Shown here in pieces: positions 29,821-39,704 of a stretch of DNA of 64,000 nt; the first letter of the stretch is position 1; each line of letters starts with the position of its first letter. Position numbers and translations under genes: made by a program. The notes under the pieces were generated by a model, which did no database searches, was not told where the DNA came from, and saw only the letters and a program-made list of their open reading frames with translations. The DNA comes from Pelagibius sp. CAU 1746 (lineage in GTDB: Bacteria > Pseudomonadota > Alphaproteobacteria > Kiloniellales > Kiloniellaceae), in contig NZ_JBDOQT010000001.1 of the NCBI RefSeq assembly GCF_039839785.1, positions 1-64,000 on the forward strand, read 5' to 3'.

Positions 29821-30885
29821 TCATTGGGCGCTTTCCCCAGTCGCAGTTTCCCCAGTTGAACTCTCCCCGGTGGAACTCTCCAGGGCATCTTCGGGAAACA
29901 TCTCTACCGACGCCTCGCGGCGCAGGCTGACGACCAGCCGGTCGACCGCTTCCTTCCTGGCTTCCACGCGCAGTTTGTCCTGCATGTCCAGGAAGGAAGG
30001 AATGTTGTCGGCGCGCCGGTCGACCAGCAGGATGACGTGCCAGCCGAATTCGGTCTTCACCGGTTCGCGCGTGAATTCGCCCGGCTCCAGCGCCAGGGCG
30101 GCCTTGGCGAAGGCCGGCGCCATGCGGCTGGGGTGGAAATAGCCCAGATCGCCGCCGCGCGCGGCCGAGGCTCCGGTGGACAACTCCTTGGCCAGCGAGA
30201 TGAAGACCGCGCCCTCGTCCAGGCGGGCGATGGCCGCCTCGGCCGCCGCCTCGCTGTCGACCAGGATATGCCGGGCCCGGATCTCGCGGTCGCCGCGGCG
30301 GGCCGCGACCAGGGCGTCATAGCGTGCCCGCAGGGCCGCGGTCGTGACTTTCTCGTTCAGATAGCGCTCCAGGAGAACGCTGGACAGCACCCGGTCCTCG
30401 AAGCTCACCAGGCGCTCCCGCACCACGGGGTCGTCGCGCAGCCCTTCGGCCCGCGCCGCCTCGGCCAGCAGGCGCAGATCGACCAGGCGGTCGAGCAGGG
30501 CCGGGAAGACCGATTCGATCTGGTCGCGGTAGCGCTGCGGCAGATCCTCAGCCGAGGCCACCACCTCCGCCCAGCGGATGGGGTATCCGTTGACCCGCGC
30601 CACCACGGGGTTGTGCGCGTCCATTTCCCGCAGCGCATCCTTCAGGCGGGTCAGCTCGGCCCCGCCGCCGCCCGGCGCGGGTTCCGGCAGGTTCAAGGGC
30701 AGAGGATCGCCCGCGTCCTGAGCCTGCAGGGGCTGGGTCACGCCCCCCGCCAGCAGCGCCGCCAGCACCCAGGCCGCGGCCGGCCTCCCCGGCACGCGCG
30801 GCACAGGCCCGGGACGACGCAAAAAGCCGGGAATCCCGGCCCCTTGCGCAAAAAGGAGGACTTCTTGGAGTGTGCGACGCGCCAT
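29821..30885 (-). CDS. PpiC-type peptidylprolyl isomerase, exported
   Basis: This is a second parvulin, paralogous to its downstream neighbour. A hydrophobic signal segment (AAAWVLAALLAGGVTQPLQAQ, residues about 36-56) suggests export to the periplasm with cleavage before QDA. The parvulin domain (about 200-295) has RHILVDSEAAAEAAI, TGASAARGGDLGYFHPSRMAP and TEFGWHVILLVD. The frame opens with ATG at 30885, but this gives a long n-region, and an intrinsic-terminator-like hairpin lies inside it (30821-30840). A GTG at 30804 would place the signal right at the N-terminus; neither start has a good Shine-Dalgarno. Divergent from secA, in keeping with work on translocated proteins. Confidence 0.85.
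   Translation of the reverse strand: MARRTLQEVLLFAQGAGIPGFLRRPGPVPRVPGRPAAAWVLAALLAGGVTQPLQAQDAGDPLPLNLPEPAPGGGGAELTRLKDALREMDAHNPVVARVNGYPIRWAEVVASAEDLPQRYRDQIESVFPALLDRLVDLRLLAEAARAEGLRDDPVVRERLVSFEDRVLSSVLLERYLNEKVTTAALRARYDALVAARRGDREIRARHILVDSEAAAEAAIARLDEGAVFISLAKELSTGASAARGGDLGYFHPSRMAPAFAKAALALEPGEFTREPVKTEFGWHVILLVDRRADNIPSFLDMQDKLRVEARKEAVDRLVVSLRREASVEMFPEDALESSTGESSTGETATGESAQ
30821..30840 (-). terminator. Intrinsic-terminator-like hairpin near the 5' end of the isomerase gene
   Basis: On the minus strand GCCGGG-ATT-CCCGGC is followed directly by TTTTT. It lies 45-64 bases inside the longest frame of the exported isomerase, but upstream of an alternative GTG start at 30804. It could end a short leader transcript or act as an attenuator, or be chance in GC-rich coding DNA. 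Confidence 0.45.
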
Positions 30886-31020
30886 GGCTACGCATCATGC
30901 ACGGCGCGGGCCATATCACAAGGGTCCGCAAAGCGCGGCCGCGGGCACCGGCCGGCCCCCCTGTACCGCCGGCCGCGGGCAGAGGGCCGACGCCCCCGGG
31001 TCACACCTCGGGGAGCATCG

Positions 31021-31049
31021 TTGACAGCCCGAAGCGGGGGCCCTATGTG
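31021..31049 (+). promoter_or_regulatory. Predicted sigma-70 promoter of secA
   Basis: A perfect TTGACA (31021-31026), a 17-base spacer and TATGTG (31044-31049), about 58 bases before the secA start codon. The -10 is only a partial match, but its position and the exact -35 support it. Confidence 0.6.
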
Positions 31050-31107
31050 TCACACCACGTAAAAAAGGGGGCTCCGGCCGCCACTCACCAAATCGTAAGG
31101 ATCTCGC

Positions 31108-33843
<2,736 letters not shown>

Positions 33844-33875
33844 GACCCTCGCCTGCCCTCATTCCCAAGTATGAT

Positions 33876-33969
33876 TGTCACCCTCGGGCTTGACCCGAGG
33901 GTCCATGGTGCCGCCCGCACGAACCGGCCCGTCATGAAGATGGATGCTCGGGTCAAGCCCGAGCATGAC
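33876..33969. repeat. Pair of GTCAT-type extragenic palindromes after secA
   Basis: Two copies of a roughly 30-bp unit lie in opposite orientation. The first has CCCTCGGG/CCCGAGGG arms (33881-33901) and the second TGCTCGGG/CCCGAGCA arms (33945-33965). Each is flanked by GTCA and TCCAT. The same unit recurs at 63181-63423. The hairpins sit between convergent secA and the desulfinase-like gene and may end both transcripts. Confidence 0.8.
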
Positions 33970-33980
33970 GGCTTATGCGG

Positions 33981-35189
33981 CTACTCCCCCGCCCTCTGCA
34001 GGTTCAGATAGCCGTCGCGGGTCTGCGGCAGCTTCCTGTCCAGGATGCGCGAGGCGATGACCGTGCGCAGGATCTGCGCGGTGCCGCCGCCGATGGTGAA
34101 CATGCGCGCGTCGCGCACCATGCGCTCCAGCGGGTTGTTGCGCGAGTAGCCGGCGGCGCCGAAGACCTGCAAGGCGTCGTTGGTCACCTTGATCGCCATT
34201 TCCGAGGCGAAGACCTTGGCCTGCGCCGCTTCCAGCACGTCGGGAAAACCCTTGCCGCTGTCGGCGGCCTTGTGGATCAGCGCACGCGCCGCGGCGAGCT
34301 GCGTCGCCATGTCGGCCAGCATCCACTGCAGCCCCTGGAACTCGGCGATCGGGCGGCCGAACTGCTCGCGCTTTCCGGCGTAGGCCAGGGCCTCCTCGTA
34401 GGCGCCCTGGGCGATGCCGAGGGCGACGGTGGCCGCGCCGACGCGCTGGGCGTTGTAGGCGGACATGAGGGCGCCGAAGCCGCGCCTGAGGCCCTGCGGC
34501 GGCATGAGCAGCCTGTCCTCGGGGATCTCCAGGTCCTCGAAGAGAATCTCGGTCTCCGGGATGCCGCGCAGGCCCATGGTGGGCTCGCGCTTACCGATGC
34601 GCAGACCCTTGGGCGTATCCTTTTCCGGGTCGCGCAGCGCGATGAAGCCGCCGATGCCCTGCTCCACCCCGTCCTCGAAGACGCGGGCGAAGATCAGGTG
34701 CAACTGCGAGACGCCGCCGCCGGTGATCCAGTGCTTGCCGCCGTTCAGGATGTAGCGGTCGCCCTGCTTGTCGGCCCGCGTGGTCATCTCGGTGGCGGCG
34801 CTACCCGCCCCCGGCTCGGTGATGCAGATCGCCGGCTTGTCGCCGGAGAGCACCTGTTTCGCCGCGATCTGCTTCTGCGCTTCGCTGCCGTAGGCCATGA
34901 TGGCGCTGACCGCGCCCATGTTGGCCTCCACGGCGATGCGCCCGGTGACGCCGCAGACCCGCGCCATCTCCTCGATGACCAGCGCCACCTCCAGGAAGCC
35001 GAGGCCCGGCCCGCCGTAGTCTTTCGGGATGGTCATGCCGAAGAAGCCGGCCTCGCGCAGGGCGCGGCAGTTGTCCCAGGGATACTCTTCCCGGCGGTCG
35101 ACCTCGGCGGCGCGCGGGGCGATGACCGCCTCGGCCAGCTCCCGCGCCTTCTCCCGAATGCCTTCTTGTCGTTCCGTCAGCCGTGTCAT
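33981..35189 (-). CDS. acd: Acyl-CoA dehydrogenase-fold protein, probable 3-sulfinopropanoyl-CoA desulfinase
   Basis: The fold is that of FAD acyl-CoA dehydrogenases (ITEPGAGSAATEMTTRA, REQFGRPIAEFQGLQWMLADM, QVFGAAGYSRNNPLER). The catalytic Glu is absent from both places used in the family. The position aligning with medium-chain Glu376 is Gly (TIGGGTAQI), and the isovaleryl-type position is Gln (YNAQRVG, Gln248). Desulfinases such as Advenella Acd keep the fold, lack the base, have Gln there, and need an Arg at position 84; with the start used here the Arg of GVTGR is residue 84. That start (ATG 35189) has GGAGGAG nine bases upstream; ATG 35198 touches it. Expected reaction: 3-sulfinopropanoyl-CoA to propionyl-CoA plus sulfite. 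It could still be another base-less dehydrogenase relative. Confidence 0.75.
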   Translation of the reverse strand: MTRLTERQEGIREKARELAEAVIAPRAAEVDRREEYPWDNCRALREAGFFGMTIPKDYGGPGLGFLEVALVIEEMARVCGVTGRIAVEANMGAVSAIMAYGSEAQKQIAAKQVLSGDKPAICITEPGAGSAATEMTTRADKQGDRYILNGGKHWITGGGVSQLHLIFARVFEDGVEQGIGGFIALRDPEKDTPKGLRIGKREPTMGLRGIPETEILFEDLEIPEDRLLMPPQGLRRGFGALMSAYNAQRVGAATVALGIAQGAYEEALAYAGKREQFGRPIAEFQGLQWMLADMATQLAAARALIHKAADSGKGFPDVLEAAQAKVFASEMAIKVTNDALQVFGAAGYSRNNPLERMVRDARMFTIGGGTAQILRTVIASRILDRKLPQTRDGYLNLQRAGE

Positions 35190-35386
35190 CTGAACCATCT
35201 CCTCCCTGTTCCTTGCCGGAAGTATCCGGGCCGGAGCGGGGGCGGGTCAAGCTGGGGCCGCCCGGTGCCAGGCTTCGGCCCAGGCACGGCGGTTTCCGCT
35301 GTGGGCGGCGTCGGTCCGGTGCTACGCTGGAATCGTCGGTTCGCTGGCCAACTGGATCTTACGAGGTCATGGAAGGGAGAGAACGG

Positions 35387-35728
35387 ATGACGATCTACAT
35401 CACGCAAGGCCATTACAGCCGAGAAGCGATCAGGGGCATGGTCGCGAAACCCGAGGACAGGGCAGAGGCCGTCGCCGATCTGGTCAAGGCGGCGGGCGGC
35501 AAGCTGCTCAACTACTACGTCACCTTCGGCGAGTACGATTTCCTGGTGGTCATGGAGAGCGACAAGAACCTCACCGACCTCATGTCGGTCCTCTTCGTGG
35601 CGGCGGCGACCGGCGGTGTCACCGATCTGCACACGACGGTCGCGGTGACCTCGAAGGAAGCGACCAAGGCCATGAAGCAGGCCAAGAAGATCCAGAGCGG
35701 CTTCAAGGCCGCGGGACAAGCGGCCTGA
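35387..35728 (+). CDS. GYD domain-containing protein
   Basis: This is a small alpha/beta protein of the GYD family (113 residues), named for the conserved GEYDFLVVMES motif seen at residues about 45-55. It starts MTIYITQGHYSREAIRGM, typical of the family, and ends in a Lys-rich helix (TKAMKQAKKIQSGFKAA). The function is not established; the ferredoxin-like fold suggests ligand binding or dimeric regulation. ATG at 35387 follows AGGGAGAG. It is divergent from the desulfinase-like gene (197 bases) and convergent with the peptide ABC operon (9 bases), so it is probably transcribed alone. Confidence 0.8.
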   Translation: MTIYITQGHYSREAIRGMVAKPEDRAEAVADLVKAAGGKLLNYYVTFGEYDFLVVMESDKNLTDLMSVLFVAAATGGVTDLHTTVAVTSKEATKAMKQAKKIQSGFKAAGQAA

Positions 35729-35737
35729 AAAGGCCGG

Positions 35738-36727
35738 TCACTCGCGCCAGTGGTGGCAGGCGACCTTGTGGAGGTCGCCCGTGCCGTCTTCCTCCAGCGG
35801 CGGCGCCTGCTCGGCGCAGAGCGCCGTCGCCTTGGGGCAGCGGGTGCGGAAGACGCAGCCGGAAGGCGGCGCCAGCGGCGAGGGCAGGTCGCCCTGCAGC
35901 ACCAGGCGCTGCTTCTGCTGCTCCTTGTCCGGGTCGGGGATCGGCACGGCGGAGATGAGCGCCTGGGTGTAGGGGTGGCGGGCGCGCGAGTAGATCGCCT
36001 CGCGGTCGGCGATTTCCATCACCTTGCCCAGATAGAGCACCATGATGCGGTGGCTGATGTGGCGCACCACGGAGAGGTCATGGCTGATGAAGATTAGCGT
36101 CAGGCCGAACTCCTGCTGCAGGCGCATCAAGAGATTCACGATCTGCGCCTGGATGGAGACGTCGAGGGCCGAGACCGGCTCGTCGCAGACGATCAGCTTC
36201 GGCCCCAGCACCATGGCCCGGGCGATGCCGATGCGCTGGCACTGGCCGCCGGAGAACTCGTGCGGGTAGCGGTTGATCATCTGCGGCAACAGGCCGACCT
36301 TGGCCATCATGTCCTTCACCCGGTCCTTCAGCGCCTCGCGGCTCAGCTCGGGCTCGAAGGTGCGCAGCGGTTCGGCGACGATCTCGCCCACCGTCATGCG
36401 GGGATTGAGGCTGGCCAGGGGGTCCTGGAAGATGATCTGCATGTCCTGGCGCCGGGCCCGCATCGCCTTGGGGTCCAGCGCGGCGAGATCATCGCCCAGC
36501 CAGACGGCGCGCCCGGCGGTGGGCTCGATGAGGCGCAGGATGGCGCGGCCCAGGGTCGACTTGCCGCAGCCGGACTCCCCGACGATCCCCAGAGTCTCCC
36601 CGGCCTGGAGCTCGAAGCTCACCCCGTCCACCGCCTTCAGCGGCAAGTAGCGCCCGACCAAGACGCCGCCGACGCGCAATTGGAAGTGAACCTTCAGGTT
36701 CTCGACCGACAGCAGGGCCTCGCTCAT
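35738..36727 (-). CDS. oppF: Oligopeptide/dipeptide ABC transporter ATP-binding protein (OppF-type)
   Basis: This is the second ATPase of a peptide importer. Walker A GESGCGKST, Q-loop IFQDPLASLNPR, signature FSGGQCQRIGIARAM and Walker B LIVCDEPVSALD are all present. The C-terminal oligopeptide-transporter region has the PSPLAPPSGCVFRTRCPKATALCAEQAP cysteine motif, which binds a 4Fe-4S cluster in some relatives. 329 residues. The ATG overlaps the oppD stop by 4 bases (ATGA), so translation is coupled. Last gene of the operon. Confidence 0.94.
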   Translation of the reverse strand: MSEALLSVENLKVHFQLRVGGVLVGRYLPLKAVDGVSFELQAGETLGIVGESGCGKSTLGRAILRLIEPTAGRAVWLGDDLAALDPKAMRARRQDMQIIFQDPLASLNPRMTVGEIVAEPLRTFEPELSREALKDRVKDMMAKVGLLPQMINRYPHEFSGGQCQRIGIARAMVLGPKLIVCDEPVSALDVSIQAQIVNLLMRLQQEFGLTLIFISHDLSVVRHISHRIMVLYLGKVMEIADREAIYSRARHPYTQALISAVPIPDPDKEQQKQRLVLQGDLPSPLAPPSGCVFRTRCPKATALCAEQAPPLEEDGTGDLHKVACHHWRE

Positions 36728-37707
36728 GCCGGCTCCCTCTCTTCCAGGCGTTCCAGATGGCAGGCCTTGGCCCGGCCTTCCCCGGCGGCCTGCAAGGCGG
36801 GCTCTTGGCTGCGGCAGGCCTCGAAGACGTAGGGGCAGCGTTCCTGGTAGGCGCAGCCGGGCGGCAGGGCCTGCAGGTTCGGCGGCTGGCCGGGGATGGT
36901 GGCGAGCCGGGTAACTCCGGCCTCGTCGAGACGCGGCATGGAACGCAGCAGGCCCAGACTGTAGGGGTGCTGCGGACGGTAGAAGATGTCGCGTACTCCG
37001 CCGGTCTCCACCACCCGGCCGGCGTACATCACCATGACCCGGTCGCAGAGCCCCGCGACCACGCCCAGGTCGTGGGTGATCATGATGATGGCGGTGTTGA
37101 AGTCGCGCTTCAGGTCGGCCATGAGGTCCAGGATCTGCGCCTGGATGGTGACGTCCAGGGCGGTGGTCGGCTCGTCGGCGATCAGCAGGTCCGGCTCGCA
37201 GAGCAGCGCCATGGCGATCATCACCCGCTGGCGCATGCCGCCGGAGAACTCGTGCGGATAGAGGTCGACGCGCTCCCCGGCCGAGGGGATGCCGACCCGG
37301 TCCAGCATCTCGATGGCGCGGCGCCGCGCCTCGGCCTCGCTGCTGCCCTTGTGCTCGACCAGCACCTCGGTCATCTGGCGGGAGATGCGCAGGTAGGGGT
37401 TCAGCGAGGTCATGGGATCCTGGAAGATCATCGACAGGGTGACGCCGCGCACCTTGTTCAGCTCGCGCGACGGCAGGCCCAGAATCTCCTTGCCGCGGTA
37501 GCGCACGGACCCCGTGGCCTGCCCGTTCTTGGCCAGCAGGCCCATAATGGAGAGAAAGATCTGCGTCTTGCCGGAGCCGGACTCGCCGACCACGCCGACG
37601 CTCTCCCCCGCCTCGATGTGGAAGGAGACGTCGTTGACCGCGTGGACCTCACCCTCCGGCGTGGCGAAGCGGGTATCGAGGTTCTTCACGTCGAGTACAG
37701 CGGTCAT
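36724..37707 (-). CDS. oppD: Oligopeptide/dipeptide ABC transporter ATP-binding protein (OppD-type)
   Basis: This is the first ATPase of the importer: Walker [11 protein letters not shown]-loop [14 protein letters not shown], signature [15 protein letters not shown], Walker [13 protein letters not shown], and the C-terminal [23 protein letters not shown] motif. 327 residues. The ATG at 37707 directly follows the stop of the last minigene in a four-fold 29-bp repeat. The repeat supplies its Shine-Dalgarno-like GAAGGA, so initiation of oppD depends on the repeat. Confidence 0.94.
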   Translation of the reverse strand: MTAVLDVKNLDTRFATPEGEVHAVNDVSFHIEAGESVGVVGESGSGKTQIFLSIMGLLAKNGQATGSVRYRGKEILGLPSRELNKVRGVTLSMIFQDPMTSLNPYLRISRQMTEVLVEHKGSSEAEARRRAIEMLDRVGIPSAGERVDLYPHEFSGGMRQRVMIAMALLCEPDLLIADEPTTALDVTIQAQILDLMADLKRDFNTAIIMITHDLGVVAGLCDRVMVMYAGRVVETGGVRDIFYRPQHPYSLGLLRSMPRLDEAGVTRLATIPGQPPNLQALPPGCAYQERCPYVFEACRSQEPALQAAGEGRAKACHLERLEEREPA

Positions 37708-37711
37708 CTAG

Positions 37712-37838
37712 CGATCCTTCGGCCACTTTTTCATACTCATCGATCCTTCGGCCACTTTTTCATACTCATCGATCCTTCGGCCACTTTTTCATACTCATCG
37801 ATCCTTCGGCCACTTTTTCATACTCATCGATCCTTCGG
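37712..37838 (-). repeat. Four perfect 29-bp tandem repeats between oppC and oppD, each a coupled minigene
   Basis: Units lie at 37712-37740, 37741-37769, 37770-37798 and 37799-37827, with an 11-base partial unit to 37838. On the minus strand each unit carries GAAGGA, then ATGA, where the previous stop TGA overlaps the next start ATG. A 10-codon frame follows (MSMKKWPKDR). The chain runs from the oppC stop (37824) through four minigenes to a TAG that abuts the oppD ATG. Copies are identical over their whole length. The end of oppC encodes the same last residues (PKDR), so the array probably grew from the oppC 3' end. Confidence 0.93.
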
Positions 37839-38723
37839 ATCGAGGGCGTCGCGCAAGCCGTCGCCGATGAAATTGAAGGCGAAGAGGGTCACCGCCAGGG
37901 AACTCGCCGGAAAGATCAGCATCCACGGCGCGACTTCCATCACCCTGGCCCCCTCGGAAATCAGCACGCCCCAGGAGGTCAAGGGTTCCTGCACGCCAAG
38001 CCCCAGGAAGGACAGGAAGGATTCCGTGAGGATCACCTGCGGCACCGTCAGGGTGACATAAACGATCACCGGGCCCAGCACGTTGGGGATGATGTGGCGG
38101 AAGATGATGCGGAACCGCGAGACGCCCCCGGCATAGGCGGCCTCGATGAACTCCTTGCGCTTCACCGACAGGGTTTGACCGCGCACGATGCGCGCCATGG
38201 TCAGCCACTCCACCGCACCCAGGGCGACGAAGATCAGGAAGATGTTGCGGCCGAAGATCACCATCAACAGGATGACGAAGAACATGAAGGGCAGCGAGTA
38301 CATGACGTCGACGAAGCGCATCATCAGGTTATCGATGCGCCCGCCGACGAAGCCCGCCACCGCCCCGTAGGTGACGCCGATCAGGAGACTCACGCCGGTG
38401 GCCAGCAGTCCGACCATCAACGACACCCGGGCGCCATAGAGCGTGCGCACGAAGAGGTCGCGGCCGTTGCCGTCGGTGCCGAACCAATGGGCGTTGGCGA
38501 AATCCGGCGGCGCCTGGATGCGGTCCCAGTAGACCTGGTCGTAGGCATGGGGGCTGAGCAGCGGCGCCACCAGCGCCAGGAGGGCGAAGCTAGCCAGCAC
38601 GATCATCGAGGCGACGGCCGCCTTGTTGCGCAGCAGGCGGTTGCGGGCGTCCTGCCAGAGGCTACGGCCCTCGAATTCCTCGACGGAGGCCAGGCCGTCG
38701 GAGGCAGCGGTCAGGTTGATCAT
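37824..38723 (-). CDS. oppC: Peptide ABC transporter permease (OppC-type)
   Basis: This is an inner-membrane permease subunit with about six membrane helices. The permease EAA loop reads EAAYAGGVSRFRIIFRHIIPNVLGP. The cytoplasmic N-terminus (SVEEFEGRSLWQDARNRLLRNKAAVASM) is typical of OppC/DppC. 299 residues. The ATG shares one base with the oppB stop. The stop codon lies inside the first unit of the 29-bp repeat array, and its C-terminal DPKDR is echoed by every minigene in that array. Confidence 0.95.
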   Translation of the reverse strand: MINLTAASDGLASVEEFEGRSLWQDARNRLLRNKAAVASMIVLASFALLALVAPLLSPHAYDQVYWDRIQAPPDFANAHWFGTDGNGRDLFVRTLYGARVSLMVGLLATGVSLLIGVTYGAVAGFVGGRIDNLMMRFVDVMYSLPFMFFVILLMVIFGRNIFLIFVALGAVEWLTMARIVRGQTLSVKRKEFIEAAYAGGVSRFRIIFRHIIPNVLGPVIVYVTLTVPQVILTESFLSFLGLGVQEPLTSWGVLISEGARVMEVAPWMLIFPASSLAVTLFAFNFIGDGLRDALDPKDR

Positions 38724-39646
38724 CAGCCGTGCCTCACTTTGGGATCGAGAAAGCCGTAAATCATGTCGACGAGCAGATTGAGCGCGATGATCAGGACGGC
38801 ATAGAAAATCATCACGCCCATCACCAGCGTGTAGTCCCTGTTCAAGGCCCCCTGCACGAAGTAGCGCCCGATGCCCGGGATATCGAAGATCGTCTCGATG
38901 ACCACGGAACCGGTCACCAGCCCCGCGGTCGCCGGGCCCAGGTAGGACACCACCGGCAGCAACGCCCCTTTCAGGGCGTGGCGCAAGACCACGACCTGCT
39001 CGCGCAGCCCCTTGGCCCGCGCCGTGCGCACGTAGTTGGCGCTCAACACCTCGACCATCGAGCCCCGGGTCAACCGCGCAATGTAGGCGACTTGCGGCAA
39101 GGCCAAGGCGATCACCGGCAGGAGCTTGTTCTCCAACGCCCCGCCTCCCCAGCCGGCGACCGGCAGGAGCGACAAGTAGACCCCGAAGACCAGCGTCAAC
39201 AGCGGCGCCATGACGAAGTTGGGCACGGCGATGCCGATCATCGCCACGGTCATGATCGCGTAGTCGCTGGCCTGGTTCTGCCGCAGCGCCGCCAGGGTGC
39301 CGAAGGAAATTCCCAGGATCACCGCCAACAGAATCGCCGTTCCGCCGAGTTGGAGACTTGCGGGAAAGCCGGCGAGGATCAGGTCGTTGACGTCGAAATC
39401 GCGGATCTTGTAGGAGGGGCCGAAGTCGCCCCTCAGCAGGTTGCCGACGTAGTCGAAGTATTGCTCGACCAGCGGCTTGTCGAGGTTGTAGGCGCGCAGG
39501 ATGTTGGCTTCGATGTCAGGTGCTAAAGCGCGATCTTCATCGAAGGGGCCGCCCGGCGCCACGCGCATCATGAAGAACGCGACGGTGATAATGACCAACA
39601 GCGTGGGGATGGCGCTGGCGAGGCGGCGAATCAGAAAAGCAATCAT
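38723..39646 (-). CDS. oppB: Peptide ABC transporter permease (OppB-type)
   Basis: This is the partner permease, starting MIAFLIRRLASAIPTLLVIITVAFFMMRVAPGGPF, the standard OppB beginning. The EAA loop reads YVRTARAKGLREQVVVLRHALKGALLPV. I use ATG 39646, giving 307 residues as in OppB of other bacteria; a TTG three codons earlier is open but unsupported. Its 3' end overlaps oppC by one base and 58 bases separate it from the binding-protein gene. Confidence 0.94.
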   Translation of the reverse strand: MIAFLIRRLASAIPTLLVIITVAFFMMRVAPGGPFDEDRALAPDIEANILRAYNLDKPLVEQYFDYVGNLLRGDFGPSYKIRDFDVNDLILAGFPASLQLGGTAILLAVILGISFGTLAALRQNQASDYAIMTVAMIGIAVPNFVMAPLLTLVFGVYLSLLPVAGWGGGALENKLLPVIALALPQVAYIARLTRGSMVEVLSANYVRTARAKGLREQVVVLRHALKGALLPVVSYLGPATAGLVTGSVVIETIFDIPGIGRYFVQGALNRDYTLVMGVMIFYAVLIIALNLLVDMIYGFLDPKVRHG

Positions 39647-39704
39647 GTCGCTCAAGCGGCGCGGGGCGGCGGCGCCATCGCACCGCCGCCCCGCCTCGCA
39701 AAGC

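Noticed and set aside
37712-37838. Possible CRISPR array
   Set aside because: The 29-bp units are directly adjacent with no spacers and lie inside an operon as coupled minigenes.
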